Assembly (NCBI GenBank): GCA_014904845.1
Contig: MU119488.1
Span: 1 to 64,000, forward strand
Length of the DNA stretch: 64,000 nt
Direction: 5' to 3'
Origin: Acephala macrosclerotiorum
Taxonomy: Eukaryota > Ascomycota > Leotiomycetes > Helotiales > Mollisiaceae
The position numbers were made by a program, and so were the translations under genes. Shown one piece after another: positions 1 through 11,533 of this stretch. The stretch's first letter is position 1, and every line of letters starts with the position of its first letter. The notes under the pieces are model-generated. The model had not been told where the DNA came from and made no database searches. It was given only the letters and a program-made list of their open reading frames with translations.

Positions 1-220
1 TAATGCTTCAATCAGAACTTGATTTGGACGGATAATGGTAGAGTTATTGTCAAATGAAGGGGGGAGGGTAAATGGTGGGGTGCGGGGTAAAAATGCAGTA
101 GCGAATAATTTTTGTTTAGTACTGTACACCGACTTTACAAGATCAACCTCATAAGAAAGTCTAGCACATCTACCACTTAGTGGACTGTGTGCTCTAGAAA
201 GTCCTTCGCCCGAGTTACAA

Positions 221-912
221 TTGCCCTCGTGGGTCCCAAACCGGGATGCCATGTCCCGGTCAGCATCACAACCACTACTACGGTGGACACGGGTATCAGG
301 TGGTTTTGGGCTTCCATATGAAAATTCCACCGCACATCTGGCTGGGATAAAGTTTGGAAACTCGTCGAACTCGGTAGCAGCACTACAAATCTCAGGCCAG
401 ATTGGCGGAAAGATCAACTCCGTCGAAACCTACCGTCAATGGTTCGAGCCCGAGAATTTTCACTCCATGATGACCACCATAAACAAAATGTTCACCCCTC
501 CATGGCTTCATAACAATGAGGACTGGGAACCAATGGGAAGATTTCAAGCATTGTGTTACACAATCATGCAAAGAACGTCCCGGCCGAGAAAATAATGACA
601 GGCAAAGATACAGAAGTCATCGCTGGCTTTTGCTACATCGCATACCAGAGAATGAATGTTCTAGGCAATCTTGAACATTGGAATAAGTATAAATCCTCAC
701 AATCACAATGGTTGAAGGCCTTTGCGAAATACCTTGGGTATCCAAGTGGGGAGGAGCCACTTGGTTTCTCTTTTCCTAGCCATGAAGCCGATTTTTACAA
801 GGAGATTGAAGAGAAGAGTTTCGAGAATAGGGTCTTTTTTGAAACAGCGGTTGGGCACTTTGGTATGGGTCCTCTTGGCACGGAGAGTGGTGATATTGTG
901 TGCAAGTTGTAA
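221..912 (+). pseudogene. HET-domain protein, C-terminal remnant
   Basis: Two overlapping open frames (221-595 and 553-912) read as one protein only after a frame change near 553-595. The second ends in NRVFFETAVGHFGMGPLGTE followed by SGDIVC, which matches the conserved C-terminal signature of fungal HET (heterokaryon incompatibility) proteins, where a 'R.FF.T..G..G.GP....GD.VC' segment precedes the final beta region. The HET core itself (YDALSYTWG, WIDAICINQ) is absent, so the 5' part is missing, and the coding sequence stops right after VCKL where the family continues with a 'LG/PYVLR' tail. It converges with the next pseudogene with almost no spacer. Family assignment rests on this one motif; that it is a non-functional fragment is inferred from the missing domain and the frame break. 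Confidence 0.6.
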
Positions 913-2844
913 GTCGGACCCCCTGACCTTGGGCCTGGAAGAGCTTGTAAGCGTTGGTGATGTCGTTGTCGAACTCGAAACTGCAGATAAAGTCGATGAG
1001 GACGTGGTTGAAGGACTCGAACCAGCCACGCTCAAGACGACGCTATCGAGCGTGTAGTAAGTATCCACAAGATCAGCAAGCATGATGAATCTCAAGATCA
1101 ACCCGTTACCGGAAGAGACGAAATTACCCGAGACAGAAAACCAATTGTTGACAGCCGGCCGCGGTAGCATAGTATCAAAAACAACTTGGTAGTGGAGATA
1201 ACCTGTATCCCATACTTGCAACACAATTTCAGAGAATTGGGGGTTGTAAACGCTCGTCTGAACTTCGGTGGAGACAGTATACTCGACGCCCGCACGTGAA
1301 TTCGGGAAAACTTGGTCGATAATCGTGTATCCGGAGGAAGGTATACTAGCGTGGGTATGAGACAGCCAAGAGCTCCTGAAGATTCGAAGCCTGGACTGAT
1401 GGTATTGCAGGCGTATTGAAGAGCCACCCAAGACATTCCATGGCGCTACAGAGCCGGACTCGAATCCGTCGTTGCTTATGACTAATTACTGGTGCTGTGT
1501 TGCAGGCAAGCGCTAAAGAAGCAGTGCTGGATAAGGTAAGCGAGGATACTGTGGATGTTTGAGTGGACATCGGTGGGTTGGTCGTGGTTGAGTAGGCAGT
1601 ATTTGCTGGGGCGGGGAACGCATTCCAGGCACTGTTGTATGCGGCCGTGCTATCCTCCAGTGTGAATTTGATGTCGTCAACTGTGTAGACTTTGCTTGAT
1701 GGCCCTAGGAAGATTATTGCCAATTGCATAGTCTCGAGAGTGGGTGTGAAGGTTTTCGCGACATGAATCCAAGTACCGGCTGGTGGGTTAGTCGCATCAT
1801 AGAGATCCAACAGATGAGAACCGTCTGTCGCGCATGTTCGAAGAATCGAAGAACGATTTCGTTGTTCGGATCGGCTTACGAAAGTTGGTAGCTCATCGTC
1901 ACGATATAGAGTGAACCAACACAGAGATTGGACATTGTCTGAATGATGAGACAGAGGCCACCTACGGCGGCAGACGGAGTTGTAACTTGGACGGCGTTCG
2001 TAGAGTTTAGGCCTAGGGTGATTATATTCGCAGACCATCCTGGGGAGTTTCCACCTGACATCCACGGGCTCAAGAATCCGGCTTCAAATCCACCGTTTAT
2101 GAGAGGGTTCGGTACTGCACAGCTAGCTACTGAGGCTGCAGACGAAGAAGCTGTGCTGGACAGCGTTGTACTCGTCCGGGAACTTGACGGCGAAGGCGTA
2201 ATTGACAACGAAATGGATGTGGATGTTAAGAAACTGGATCCATGCCCAGGCTAGATACGGATCCTGTAGTAGAAGCGGCAACAGAGAGACTAGAAACTGG
2301 CGAGGAATATGGTATGCTAGATACTGATGTCGAAAGTGAAAGACTTGACGTTGATGAAGATAGCGCGGTAGAAAGAGAGGCAAAAAATTACTAGTAGAGA
2401 CTGAATTCGAAATTGAATTCGAACCGGAAAGCGACAGGGCGGTCGAGCTGGATTGCAAGATTGTTGTCAAACTCGAAGACGGGAGTGGAGTACTGGAACC
2501 GAGAGTGAGAACCGATGACGTTGTTGATATGAAAGCTGGAGCAAAGAACTCGAGGAAGCTACATCCGAATAACCTGATGAGGTTGAAGACGCGCTGAAGT
2601 TACAAGTGACTGTTGTGTATATTGTGTTTGGCAGTTGCGTCAACCAAGAAGTATATTGGTACGAGATCAATGTCCCCGTAACGGTACTCGAAGTAGTGAG
2701 GGTCACTTTGTCGGTGCAGAGCCCTAGAGGCGATGCGACGACATGCTCAACGAAAAGAGTGGCTGCTGCCAGCGCGAAATGAAAACAAGAGCAGGACAAG
2801 ACGTAAAGCGTAAAATTTGAACAAAAACGACTTGGCCCTCGCAA
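913..2844 (-). pseudogene. Secreted Ser/Thr-rich protein with tandem CBM-like (CenC-type) modules, frameshifted
   Basis: Read on the minus strand from 2844, it opens with a Met, a hydrophobic segment typical of a signal peptide and a Cys/Thr-rich N-terminus. A long Ser-rich linker follows, which in single frames turns into Leu/Pro/His-rich nonsense, a sign of indels. Two similar modules then appear: one with 'NPLINGGFEAGFLSPW' (about 2110-2065) continuing to a 'TPTLETMQLAIIFLG...YTVDDIKFTLED' end, and a second with 'NDGFESGSVAPWNVLGG' (about 1465-1415) and 'YTLDSVVLSV'. They resemble the carbohydrate-binding-module-like repeats of large secreted fungal proteins. At least three frame changes are needed: in the linker at 2470-2210, near 1885, and near 1475, where a short insertion separates APVIS from NDGFES. 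The C-terminus is cut at about 930-940, abutting the HET remnant. No intron fits the breaks. Confidence 0.6.
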
Positions 2845-4398
2845 AGGCTAAGGTCAGCGCTGATATAAATGCTTCAAAATTCAAAATTTAAAGGGTCATC
2901 TGAGTCGGAGGAAACCCGGACTATTCAGCGACATGTCCGCAAGCGATCCAATGTCTTGAAGACATCTCATCATCTCCACAGCATACTCGCACTCGTGCTG
3001 AACAATGAAGGCGGGAGGACATTCTGCTTTGGGATACCCAAAAGCTTCTAGATGAGCAGTGACCTTCGCAGATAATCGAATCGCTAGAGATCTCTCGAGA
3101 CAATGTCTAGAGGTTATTTTGTAGAACCAATATTAGAGTAACGGGTCTCTTCGCTAAGGCGGAACTACCGGCCGCGTGAGACAGGTCTTGCGGCGGTGAT
3201 CGCTAAACACCCAGTTGCAAACCTTCAAGTTTCAGGGCATCGCTCACTAAACTTGCAGGCTCTGGCCTCCCTAAAATACAGTCGCATAAAGCCCAGTTGT
3301 ACGAATGCACCATGATCACAAGACAAAGCATCAAGTTTGAAATTGAAAAGAATCAAGTACACGATCAGATCCCGCGATGAGACATAGATTTCGGACCAGA
3401 ATCTCATTCTAGCTCGAAAAAGAAAGTTTGGAGGCGCAAATGAGAGCCGTCCGTCCTTTGGAGACGAAGAACAGAAAGAGACTTCCTTCCCGCCAACCAA
3501 CTGGCAACTCCTTAAATAAATCACGGGATAACGGGTTCGAAGCATCTGTTAGAATGCGCTTTGAAAGAACGGCCAAAAAAGACTGTGGAAGGACTGATTC
3601 TGGAGGGAGGCAGGTAAAAAAGATGAAGGATCCCAGCCGCAGAGCTTTGACCCGCTACGCTAGCTCGAGAACCACGTGTTGGACAAACGTTCTCGCAACA
3701 TTACTATCACAAATTTTGTCCATTGCCTGCAGTGTTATAAAGAGGCTGGCTTTCATTCCTTTTCAGGGCCAACGAGTTTGTTCAGGGGAAAAGATGATAT
3801 GAAGAGGTACTTCACGTGGAAGCCCCCATTACGCTACTGCAAGTGAACGTTGAGATTTAGATTCGAAGTGCTGAGCTCGAATATTGCATGAATGTCTGAG
3901 CTTCAAAAAGCGATTAGGACCTGACTCAATTTCCAGCAGGCACTTGCCGATTTTGACTTGAAAACGAGACGAGAGGGTGAGACACGTATGTTGGACATTG
4001 GGAGTGAGAAAGGAAGTTCAGTTGACGACATGTCTATTTTACACATTTACCATAATCATGAAGTCGAGGAACACAAAGTTATGAACTGAAGCTCAAGTTC
4101 ATGTCCTCCTCTCCTTATGGACGTGGGTGAATTATTATCATTCTCTTTCCAATTCACTCTTGTCTTGGAGCGGTTTCCTCATTACACATTATCGGCTCTC
4201 GCAATCCTTGAGGCAGTATCCAATTATTCATTCTCATCCAAACAGGTAAGTGATAATATCTGAACCTGTGTCGTGGGTATCCATCGCATTTCCAACTCTA
4301 GTCGCTAGCTCGGCTCACTCGCGCTTCTTCTCTTGATCAACCTTTCCTGTGGTAACTCATATTCAACCTATTCTCGTCCAAAAAATTCTCTAGACCCG
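2845..4398. other. Intergenic, no supported gene
   Basis: Only short, low-quality open frames are present (for example 3428-3802 plus and 3225-3545 minus), none with a recognisable motif. I see no RNA gene or repeat here. The part near 4200-4398 is downstream of the receptor gene and is probably its 3' flank. Confidence 0.5.
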
Positions 4399-5770
4399 TC
4401 AAGAAACATCATACGTAACAACAGTCGTAGCTTTAATCCCTCCCATCCAATCAATCCCATCACCCAGCATCATCGAAGGACTCACAGCGTTCAGTTCCGT
4501 CTGACTCTCGTTATGCTGCGAAATCTTGGTCATAGACTTCCTGAGTGTAAATCTCTTCCTCAACTGATCTTTTTCTAGCTGACTCCCCCCTGCAGAAATA
4601 TGTGTCGTGACCCCGACTCGACTGAGACCTAGCAGTTCAGCAAATTCAACGCTGTAGTCCTTGGCACTGACACTATTTCTTGATCTCATAGTTGTTCCAC
4701 TTTCTCCAGATGGTCTCTTCGCTTCTTCGTCGTTGCTGTCGAATCGCTTGCTGGCAAAGTGGAGGACGCTCTTGAACATTGGTCGGAGGGTAGCGATGTT
4801 CATGGCTGTGATGGCGATTGCAGGTTCGATCATGGACCATTTGGCGAGATTAATGCCTTCCCAGGAGTAATCATCTGTGGCTGCAAGGGATTTGATGTAG
4901 ACAATGCGAACGATGGTCGCTGTGCTGGCACTGTTATGAAGTGTGAGTAGGTGGCATGGAACTACATAAAGCGTGGACTTACAAGAACCCAAGAGACAAT
5001 ATCAGTACCACAGAGAGCTTCGTCCGTGGATTCATCTGCATGTTCCAGACGAAAAAGACCGGAAGTATTCCAAAAGACCAATCTGTGATTGCAGAAATTG
5101 CACAATGTGCGTAGGTGACGGCCGCCAGGACTTGTCCCTCCAAACATTTCGGATTTGAGTCTGTAGTGTGTAGGAATTGTGTCCAAAAGTAGCTAGTTGG
5201 CATGCATTGGAAGATGAGGAAGAAGAAGTACATGGTACTAAAGAGTAGGACAACCGCGGTGGTGATGTAAATGACTATTCTTTGGTATGCTTTACTCGAC
5301 AGTCGGAGGAAGTATGCCGCAATGGATAGCTTCGTGATGGTTGTGGATACGACATAGAGGAGCTCGCAAACAAAGGTGATCTAGCGACTGTTAGTGGTCA
5401 TGTTCCAACAAGCATATGGGTATGTCTGACTTTGAATCCCGTATCTAGCGAATCTGGGGAGATGTTCTTCATGTGTGCACCCAATCCATAGACTGTTGCT
5501 CGAAGGCACAGCGAACAGAATATCGAGAATACAATCTGCTGTCGTCAGCGTCATCCCAATTACCAATCTCAGGCCAAGTACCATAGCTGCCACCGTGAGC
5601 CAATCTTCCCTCCCGAAGAATTTCAGTATTCCCATGCGCACATAGACTCGAAAGGCAAAGGATATCCATGTCAAAGCCAGAGAGCATACGGCCACACCCG
5701 TGATTTGTGCGCCACGACTGACTCCGTTGTACATCTTGACGGTATTCAAGACATTCGGGGAGACGATCAC
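4399..5770 (-). CDS. Fungal rhodopsin-like / SAT4-family integral membrane protein (PTH11-related GPCR-like)
   Basis: Four exons reconstruct a 408-residue protein: 5770-5582, 5538-5431, 5380-4983 and 4930-4399. The introns (43, 50 and 52 bp) all keep frame. Hallmarks of the fungal Rhodopsin (SAT4) family appear in order: an N-terminal helix, the loop FGREDWLTVAA, then after the first splice VFSIFCSLCLRATVYGLGAH, the helix ITFVCELLYVVSTTITKLSI, AYFLRL, a helix around YFFFLIFQCMPTSYFW, the 'CLEGQVLAAVTYAHCAISAITDW' helix and WNMQMNPRTKLSVVLILSLG. A soluble Ser/Thr-rich tail of about 120 residues follows. Length and topology fit the family's seven helices. Related proteins are proposed surface receptors in plant-associated fungi; ligand and partner are unknown. 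Flanking DNA is gene-poor, yet this gene is intact. Confidence 0.85.
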
Positions 5771-7329
5771 GGGAGATCGGCGCCGCAGTCGATCAAAGAA
5801 ATGAACGTAATGAACGCGAGGGACTGGACGATTGAACGCAAAGATAGAGAGAGGGATGGGGACATCGGGGCTGTATAGCCCTTAAGTGCATCGGTCCAAA
5901 TGGCCTGCATCCGCTGTCATGGCTATGAAATTCCCGTTGTGCCATCGCGCAGAAACGAGGGCCGTGGCAGGCTGTTCTCGAAGAAGAAAGCGCGAACCAC
6001 GTCGCCGAACACGGAGTACAGGGCCTGTTGAGCATACTCTAGCGTTGGGGGACGTTTAGGTTTAACCTTACAACTGCTCGCTGGAAAGTTGCTCGGGGTA
6101 CAAGTGTTTTTACCACTTGCGGGTAGGTAGTGGTGATCCGGCCGCAGAAGGCGTCAGCCAGCTGGTGCTACCAAACATTCGGAGAGGCCCAGCTCATCTG
6201 TGCGCCAATAAGGTGTGGTCGCAGCTTGCCTTGAGAAAACGCCACGTTTTTGATTGGTGTCACGGAAGAGCTGGCGAGCTCGAACGGAAGGGATCTGCAG
6301 CACTATTGAGTGCGAGTTCAGATGTGGAGGAGGCTTTGAACCGGGAGTGGTCGAGGTCCAGATCCAGATACGCGAGCTGACGGGAGGGCAGATTTGAAAT
6401 ACGATAGCAAGGTTGCATCACGGAGAATCCTAGCGAATGACCCGTCAGTTGATGCATGAGGAAGATACCAAGAGGTTCGTGGGATGGGATCAAAATAGGG
6501 CACAAGCAACGTTGGTGATAGAGGCGTATCGTTCACGCACGGCTCGCATCTGCCACCGTGCACGAACCTCAAGGAGATCGCCGAACGAACGGAACATTGT
6601 GAATTTGTGCGGTGACCGAGAAGTGTCTTCGCAAATTCAAGCGCAAGCTTGGCGTGCAACCGACTTCTAAGATAGCAGGAACGGCGTGGCTTCCTGAGCT
6701 AACTCTAGCAAGCATGCCCTAACAGAAAATATATATAATAAGATCATCGTTATATCATCCCGTGTTTCCCTGTCAAAATGATTCGTTTCATTTCATCTGG
6801 AGTATGCATGAAAAGATAATTGATTAACTGATTCGTCAACGATAACCTTACTAGTCCCCGCCTTGTGCATAGACGCTTGGCATACGACGGCCCCTGAGAC
6901 TTCAGGAACGACAGTCTGTTTCCTCTATGCAAGGTCTCAGAGAGCAACATTTTTGACTGCCGTTGAGGTCTGAGCGAACGGCACTTTGGTACCTTGGGCA
7001 CGATCACATCCATCCTCAAGTTCTAGTGCGATCGTCCCTTCGGCCCGAGCAGTAGTTGGCTGTTTCGGTACCACGAGGTGGCCGAACACGATGTTGCACG
7101 TGTATCCTTCTCCTTACTCCCCTAAAATCTTGATTATGCTTGCCGCTCTGATACTCATTTCTTGATATATGACGGTGGTGGTGAATCCCGGTTGAGGAAG
7201 GGATGTTCCAACGCCATTGGCTAAAAAACAACATCTTTGTGTGGAAGCCACGCATACTGTGATTCCCATGTATCTCGTCCGAGTCCAGTGTTCCCCATCG
7301 AGTACACCCAGGGGAGAGCAGGGCTATGG
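5771..7329. other. Gene-poor stretch without supported genes
   Basis: Several 60-113 codon open frames overlap on both strands (5793-6035, 6117-6380, 6318-6659, 6750-7255) but none has a family motif, a plausible signal peptide or a consistent exon chain. Base composition is mixed rather than AT-rich. It may be decayed sequence related to the relic that follows; I cannot assign anything here. Confidence 0.4.
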
Positions 7330-8030
7330 TTGATTTCTAGTAGAAACGTCCCACCGGCGTGTAGTAAAGAACTCCAGTAGCAGCCGCGAGGTTCTTGTCG
7401 AGTACCCCATAGCCCCTACACAAGCACTGGATGATGGCTTTCCGATCTCGGTTTGGGCCAAACTCCTTGGTACCTCTCCTGACGCAGTCAAGGGCCTCGC
7501 CTTTGGGCCTGGAAATGTAATCTTTCCGCGCACTCCTGTTCATTCTCACGTGCATCGACATCGGCGCCATGCTTGGTTTGCCATCGCATCGAGAAATTAG
7601 CCTAGCTTTCCGGGATTACCAGTGAAGTATTCGGGGAGATCCATCGGGTCTAACATCGAGATGAAATTTTCGAGGTCGTTGCATTCGATCTTGAGTTTGG
7701 TGATAGCTTGTCGTTTCTCGAGTAGTTCTGCCGTGAGTTCGCGCTCGTTCCTTTGATTCTCGACCTACTTTTCGGACTTTCGGTTGGTCCCTCGTGGCTG
7801 ACGATGGTCTCATGAAGTTGGATGGTTGCGGAGAGGATCCCATCAGGGTTATTCTTGAACGCGGTCTTGATGGTCTCGTAGTTCTTCAACTCCAACGCGC
7901 AGACGAGGTCGAAGGGGATTACCGCCTTGTCCAGCTTGTCTTAATTGATGACCACGAGTGAATCATCGGTAGAGGCGGTCAACGCGTCAACGATCTTTTG
8001 CTTTTAGTTTTGAGGCTCCATGGCGCGATC
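7330..8030 (-). mobile_element. Degenerate retroelement gag-like relic (tentative)
   Basis: On the minus strand, from a Met near 8022, a broken frame reads 'KQKIVDALTASTDDSLVVIN', stop, 'DKLDKAVIPFDLVCALELKNYETIKTAF', then after a frame change 'ELTAELLEKRQAITKLKIE' and 'MDLPEYFTGNPGKLG' followed by a stop and 'FLDAMANQA'. A charged coiled-coil stretch followed by 'F.GNP.KL..FL' is the layout of Gag proteins of fungal Ty3/gypsy-type elements. At least three stops or frame changes are present. No protease, reverse transcriptase or integrase can be recognised nearby, so this is at most a gag fragment. The alternative is a decayed host gene with a coiled coil. Confidence 0.35.
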
Positions 8031-9202
8031 TACGGAGAAAATAGATCAGTACAGCTCGCCAGAAGCAAAACTTCATTAAAGGACCACATCGAGCAAAACC
8101 TTGAAGGGAAACCTCGTGGTCAAGGGCCTGAAAGCAAACGGAACTACGAGAACCACTGATGGCCATCGGAGCAAAGACTTACCAGGTATTGCTGACCCAG
8201 TACCCTGGTGCGCAGGGTATAAGCGTGGGTGGTTGACGTTGTTGGGTTTTTGTTGTCGTTGATTGAGGTGAAGAGGTCGTTCGAATTCGAGGGTCACAAA
8301 GAATCTTCAAGCGAGAGCCTTTAATCATACGCCCAAGCCCTCATTTTTTGCTTTCCACTCCCTTTCACGGCAGCACATCTCGGCTTGGATGTTTGCTTGC
8401 AGTGAACGCGCTACGCGTCAAGGATAGAAGTCCATCTCATCTGCAGCCTCCTGTCTACCGAGAATTCCTTCGCCTCGCCTCCTTTTCTAAGCGAGGCCGG
8501 CGTCGGGACAGCCAAAAAAAAAAACAATAACAAAAACATAAACATCTCAATAGTGCGCATACTAAAAAAAACTGCAAAAACTGCAAAAACATAGAACCTC
8601 GGTGTCGAGGCGGTTCTATGAAAATCTCTCGGTGTCGGATGAGATTTTTTTTCGTAATGGCGTGTGCTCTCGCTTTTGAGCCCGGGGCAGGCGATTTTCT
8701 CTATTCTTCCACCTCTTGCCGGCTCAGTGCCCTGATCTACTGCCTAATAGACTGCGTCTGGCTCGGTTGTGCAAATAAATTGGTTATTTAAATCTATAAA
8801 GACGTTGTGAAGGACCGCGTCGTTTAGGCGAAGCTAGTGGAGAGAGCCCAAGAGGAGACGCGTTGACGTCTGACGTCTGAGGGGTCGCGAGATGAGAAGG
8901 AGGTGCATTTGGTTTTGATGGGCTATTAGCACTTGTGCAAGAAGCTCAACCACCCCCAGTCCGATGCCATTGGAGAATCTTCAAGCGAAGAGCATCAATT
9001 TCATTCTGTATGCATATTTGTTTTGGAATTCACTCCGTCACCTTCATCATCGAATCTTCTTAATGAATTTCACAATCTCATCTATATTTTAGAGTGATAA
9101 GGCATCGACTACATGCCTATGTTGCTCAACTTCAACGTCTGGTTATTTCATTCATCCTCCGCACCATCTTTTTTCCCCAACTATTCCTCTTCTCGTCTCT
9201 CT
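8031..9202. other. Non-coding stretch, possible LTR-like remnant
   Basis: Apart from the tandem hairpins at 8591-8648, I see only short open frames (8076-8297 minus, 8348-8530 plus) with no motif, and an A-rich run at 8513-8580. Nothing else can be supported. Confidence 0.35.
8591..8648. repeat. Two tandem hairpins with shared GGTGTCG core followed by T-run
   Basis: Hairpin 1 (8591-8619) pairs ATAGAACC with GGTTCTAT around a TCGGTGTCGA core. Hairpin 2 (8621-8648) pairs AAAATCTC with GAGATTTT around CGGTGTCGG. Both loops contain the same GGTGTCG heptamer, and the second stem runs into a T tract. A duplicated ACTGCAAAA unit lies just upstream (about 8573-8590). This may be part of a long terminal repeat or other untranslated region belonging to the relic at 7330-8030, but no paired LTR was identified. 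Confidence 0.5.
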
Positions 9203-9412
9203 CTATTGTCGCGGTGGCTGTTGCTGTAGTAGCGGTCGATATATTAGCCAGTTTTCGTTAGCAAGATGATCCCGATTGTACAGAGGATAAGGATCGCTCC
9301 TGTCAGCATAGGAGCTCCAAATATCTGAGCCTAGTGTTTTCGCCATCAGAGGCCCTTTGCATTTCCAACAGATGCGATGTCCGTACATGACGCGGTCCTC
9401 TCCGCATGGCTC
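9203..9412 (-). CDS. Small Cys-rich (zinc-ribbon-like) ORF, possible terminal exon
   Basis: The minus-strand frame beginning at about 9412 reads CEPCGEDRVMYGHRICWKCKG, two CxxC pairs 14 residues apart, a spacing seen in small zinc ribbons. It then continues for about 50 residues to a stop at 9203. It is preceded by CTCTAG, a usable splice acceptor, so this could be the last exon of a small gene whose first exon may include the ATG near 9434. I do not recognise the family. The Cys pairs are directly visible; coding status is uncertain because the ORF is short and lies in a decayed region. Confidence 0.25.
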   Translation of the reverse strand, partial: EPCGEDRVMYGHRICWKCKGPLMAKTLGSDIWSSYADRSDPYPLYNRDHLANENWLIYRPLLQQQPPRQ

Positions 9413-11533
9413 GCACTAGAGGAGGCTTATGACCATGTTGATTGTTGAGATTTGGGTTCAAAGTGGGTTTATGGTAACGTTTTAGATGAGGCTTCTGTAT
9501 GCTAAGTGGTTCGGAGTTTGAATGGTGAGATATGGGTAAAGGGGAAGAAGGAGAAGGACAGGAGATGTCTTATACTTGGGTTTGGAGAGTCATTCACGCA
9601 GAGAGCCAACTTCTCATTCTTCAGGCTGTCGTCACAGATCTGGGAGGGACATAATTCAGCGTTTAAGCATGAGATGTTCCACTCGGTTCTGGCAAGTTCA
9701 AGCACATAAAGTAACTTCAGTGCTGGTGTTCGAAAACATCGATTCACTATAAAATAGATTCACGGACTACTTTAAGTCCCGTTATCTTCATGTTCACAGA
9801 AGGTAGCACGCCTACATTCCGCTTCCACTCTATCCCTATCTGGGCTCCACTCCACGTAGTACGGCAGTTGCAGTCACTATTGTGGCCTGTAAAAGAAACC
9901 CAGCGTTGCCTCTAGATTATCACTCCCAGTAGGAACTGGCAGACCTGACCTGGATTACTAGGCTCTCGGAATCCATGGAAGTTACCAAGGTAGTACAGGC
10001 CACAAGACTCGCCATCATTGCGGGGAAAGTATCATTGCACTCGTGACTCGATACACCCTAAAAGCCAAAGGGATTTCCAGAACAGAACTGTTCCATTCTT
10101 ATCCTCTTTATGTGCATTGCATGCCTTACAGAAATACCTGTGAGGAGTGATATAGTCGTCTTCTGTCATGGATCTCCACTATGTTCTGCTAGTGATCTCA
10201 TAGCGTACCCTGACGGATAGTTGCATGTGGCAATCTGAACACAAAAAGAACGGGAAGAACCCCGTTCGCTGATTTTTTGTAGTGCTCTATGTATCTGCTG
10301 CAAAAGCTGCAGTATGGTAAGATCTTACATTGAGCCAGGTCCCTTCTCGATCGACTTCAGTTTCATAGTAATCCGTGTTGGTAGAAAAGAGAGCTCTGAT
10401 GGTTTGAACACCTGCTTGTTCGGTTAACTGTCGTTGTTTGGGACTTCAGCGATATGAGCGGGTTCGAAAATTTTCGGCTTGAGGTCGAGATATGGAATGA
10501 TGATTGGGTTCTTGTAGATAAAGGCTCGGCTAGGTGATTTAAGAGGGAAATGGTTGTTATGAGCCGGCTGCATAAGAAGCTCGCATGCTACGTCCCGTCG
10601 TTGGAAGACCATCACTAATTATCTAAGTGCTCTTGGACATCGGCGTATTCAATTATTTTACAGTAATGGTAGAGTGATGAAGTTCATAGCCGAAAATCAG
10701 GGTGCAAATGCCACTCACGTAGGCTAACAGCTTCCTCTCCTTGCCAAACAGATATACCAGACGAACAACAAACACGCACTCCAAGTCAACCAAGCACAAC
10801 ACAAATAAAAATGACCTATTGCACCATCTGCGGGTGGACAACCCTCGGCTACTATCAGTTGAGAGGGCAAAAGGAGTGGTATTGTGATGTCTAATCTTCC
10901 CATCTAGCTAAGTGGGAATGTTCCCTTAATAAAGTGAATTCACTAGTGCATCCAGTCCAGCTGAGACAGCCTATATGAGCCGATGCTCGATCGAGCCTGA
11001 GACCTCATTCCCACATTGACCACTGTCACAGTGCACTCTCCACCAATATCACCTGAATACGGGTTCTCAACGACAGCTACCCAGCCCAATGTTTTCGTTG
11101 CCTCAGACCAACAGCCAATCAAGAGGGATTCGATCCAGCCAATGGAAGCTGGGATCTGTACAAACGACCACAGCCTGTAACCCCGTTCACAGGTCGATAT
11201 GTCGATCACTATGTGAAAGTGGCAAAGTGGTTGGATGATTTCCTGATCATGGGCCGCCGGCGAGACCCGCGTGGCCGTACGATCCGGTAAATTATAGGGA
11301 TCCGAGAGATAGGAGATGAGAAGGATTTGTGAGGGGGTGAGGTGGGAGCATAGTTTAGCATAGCTTTATGAAGTTTAACTACTCTGAGGTTGGAAGCTGG
11401 ATGGATTATAGATACATGGATGCTTCAATCGAATGATAAAACTGCAAGCAACCAGAACCATTCGAAATGACGTGACCATTCTAAGAAAGTGAGGTGAAGT
11501 GAAGCGAGGAAGAAAGAAGGGTGGCCATCACGC
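9413..11533. other. Gene-poor stretch with weak ORFs
   Basis: Nothing firmly supported. The minus frames at 10841-10653 (a hydrophobic segment around 'FVVRLVYLFGKERKLLAYVSG', with a GTGAGT right after the LLAY codons) and 10615-10424 could be two exons of a small membrane protein. The minus frame 11209-10943 (88 codons) has ordinary composition but no recognisable motif. All remain unassigned, and the surroundings suggest decayed genes. Confidence 0.3.

Noticed and set aside
430..460. GGTTCGAGCCC, a tRNA B-box-like word
   Set aside because: It lies in the HET remnant coding frame; no A-box, cloverleaf or acceptor stem can be built around it.
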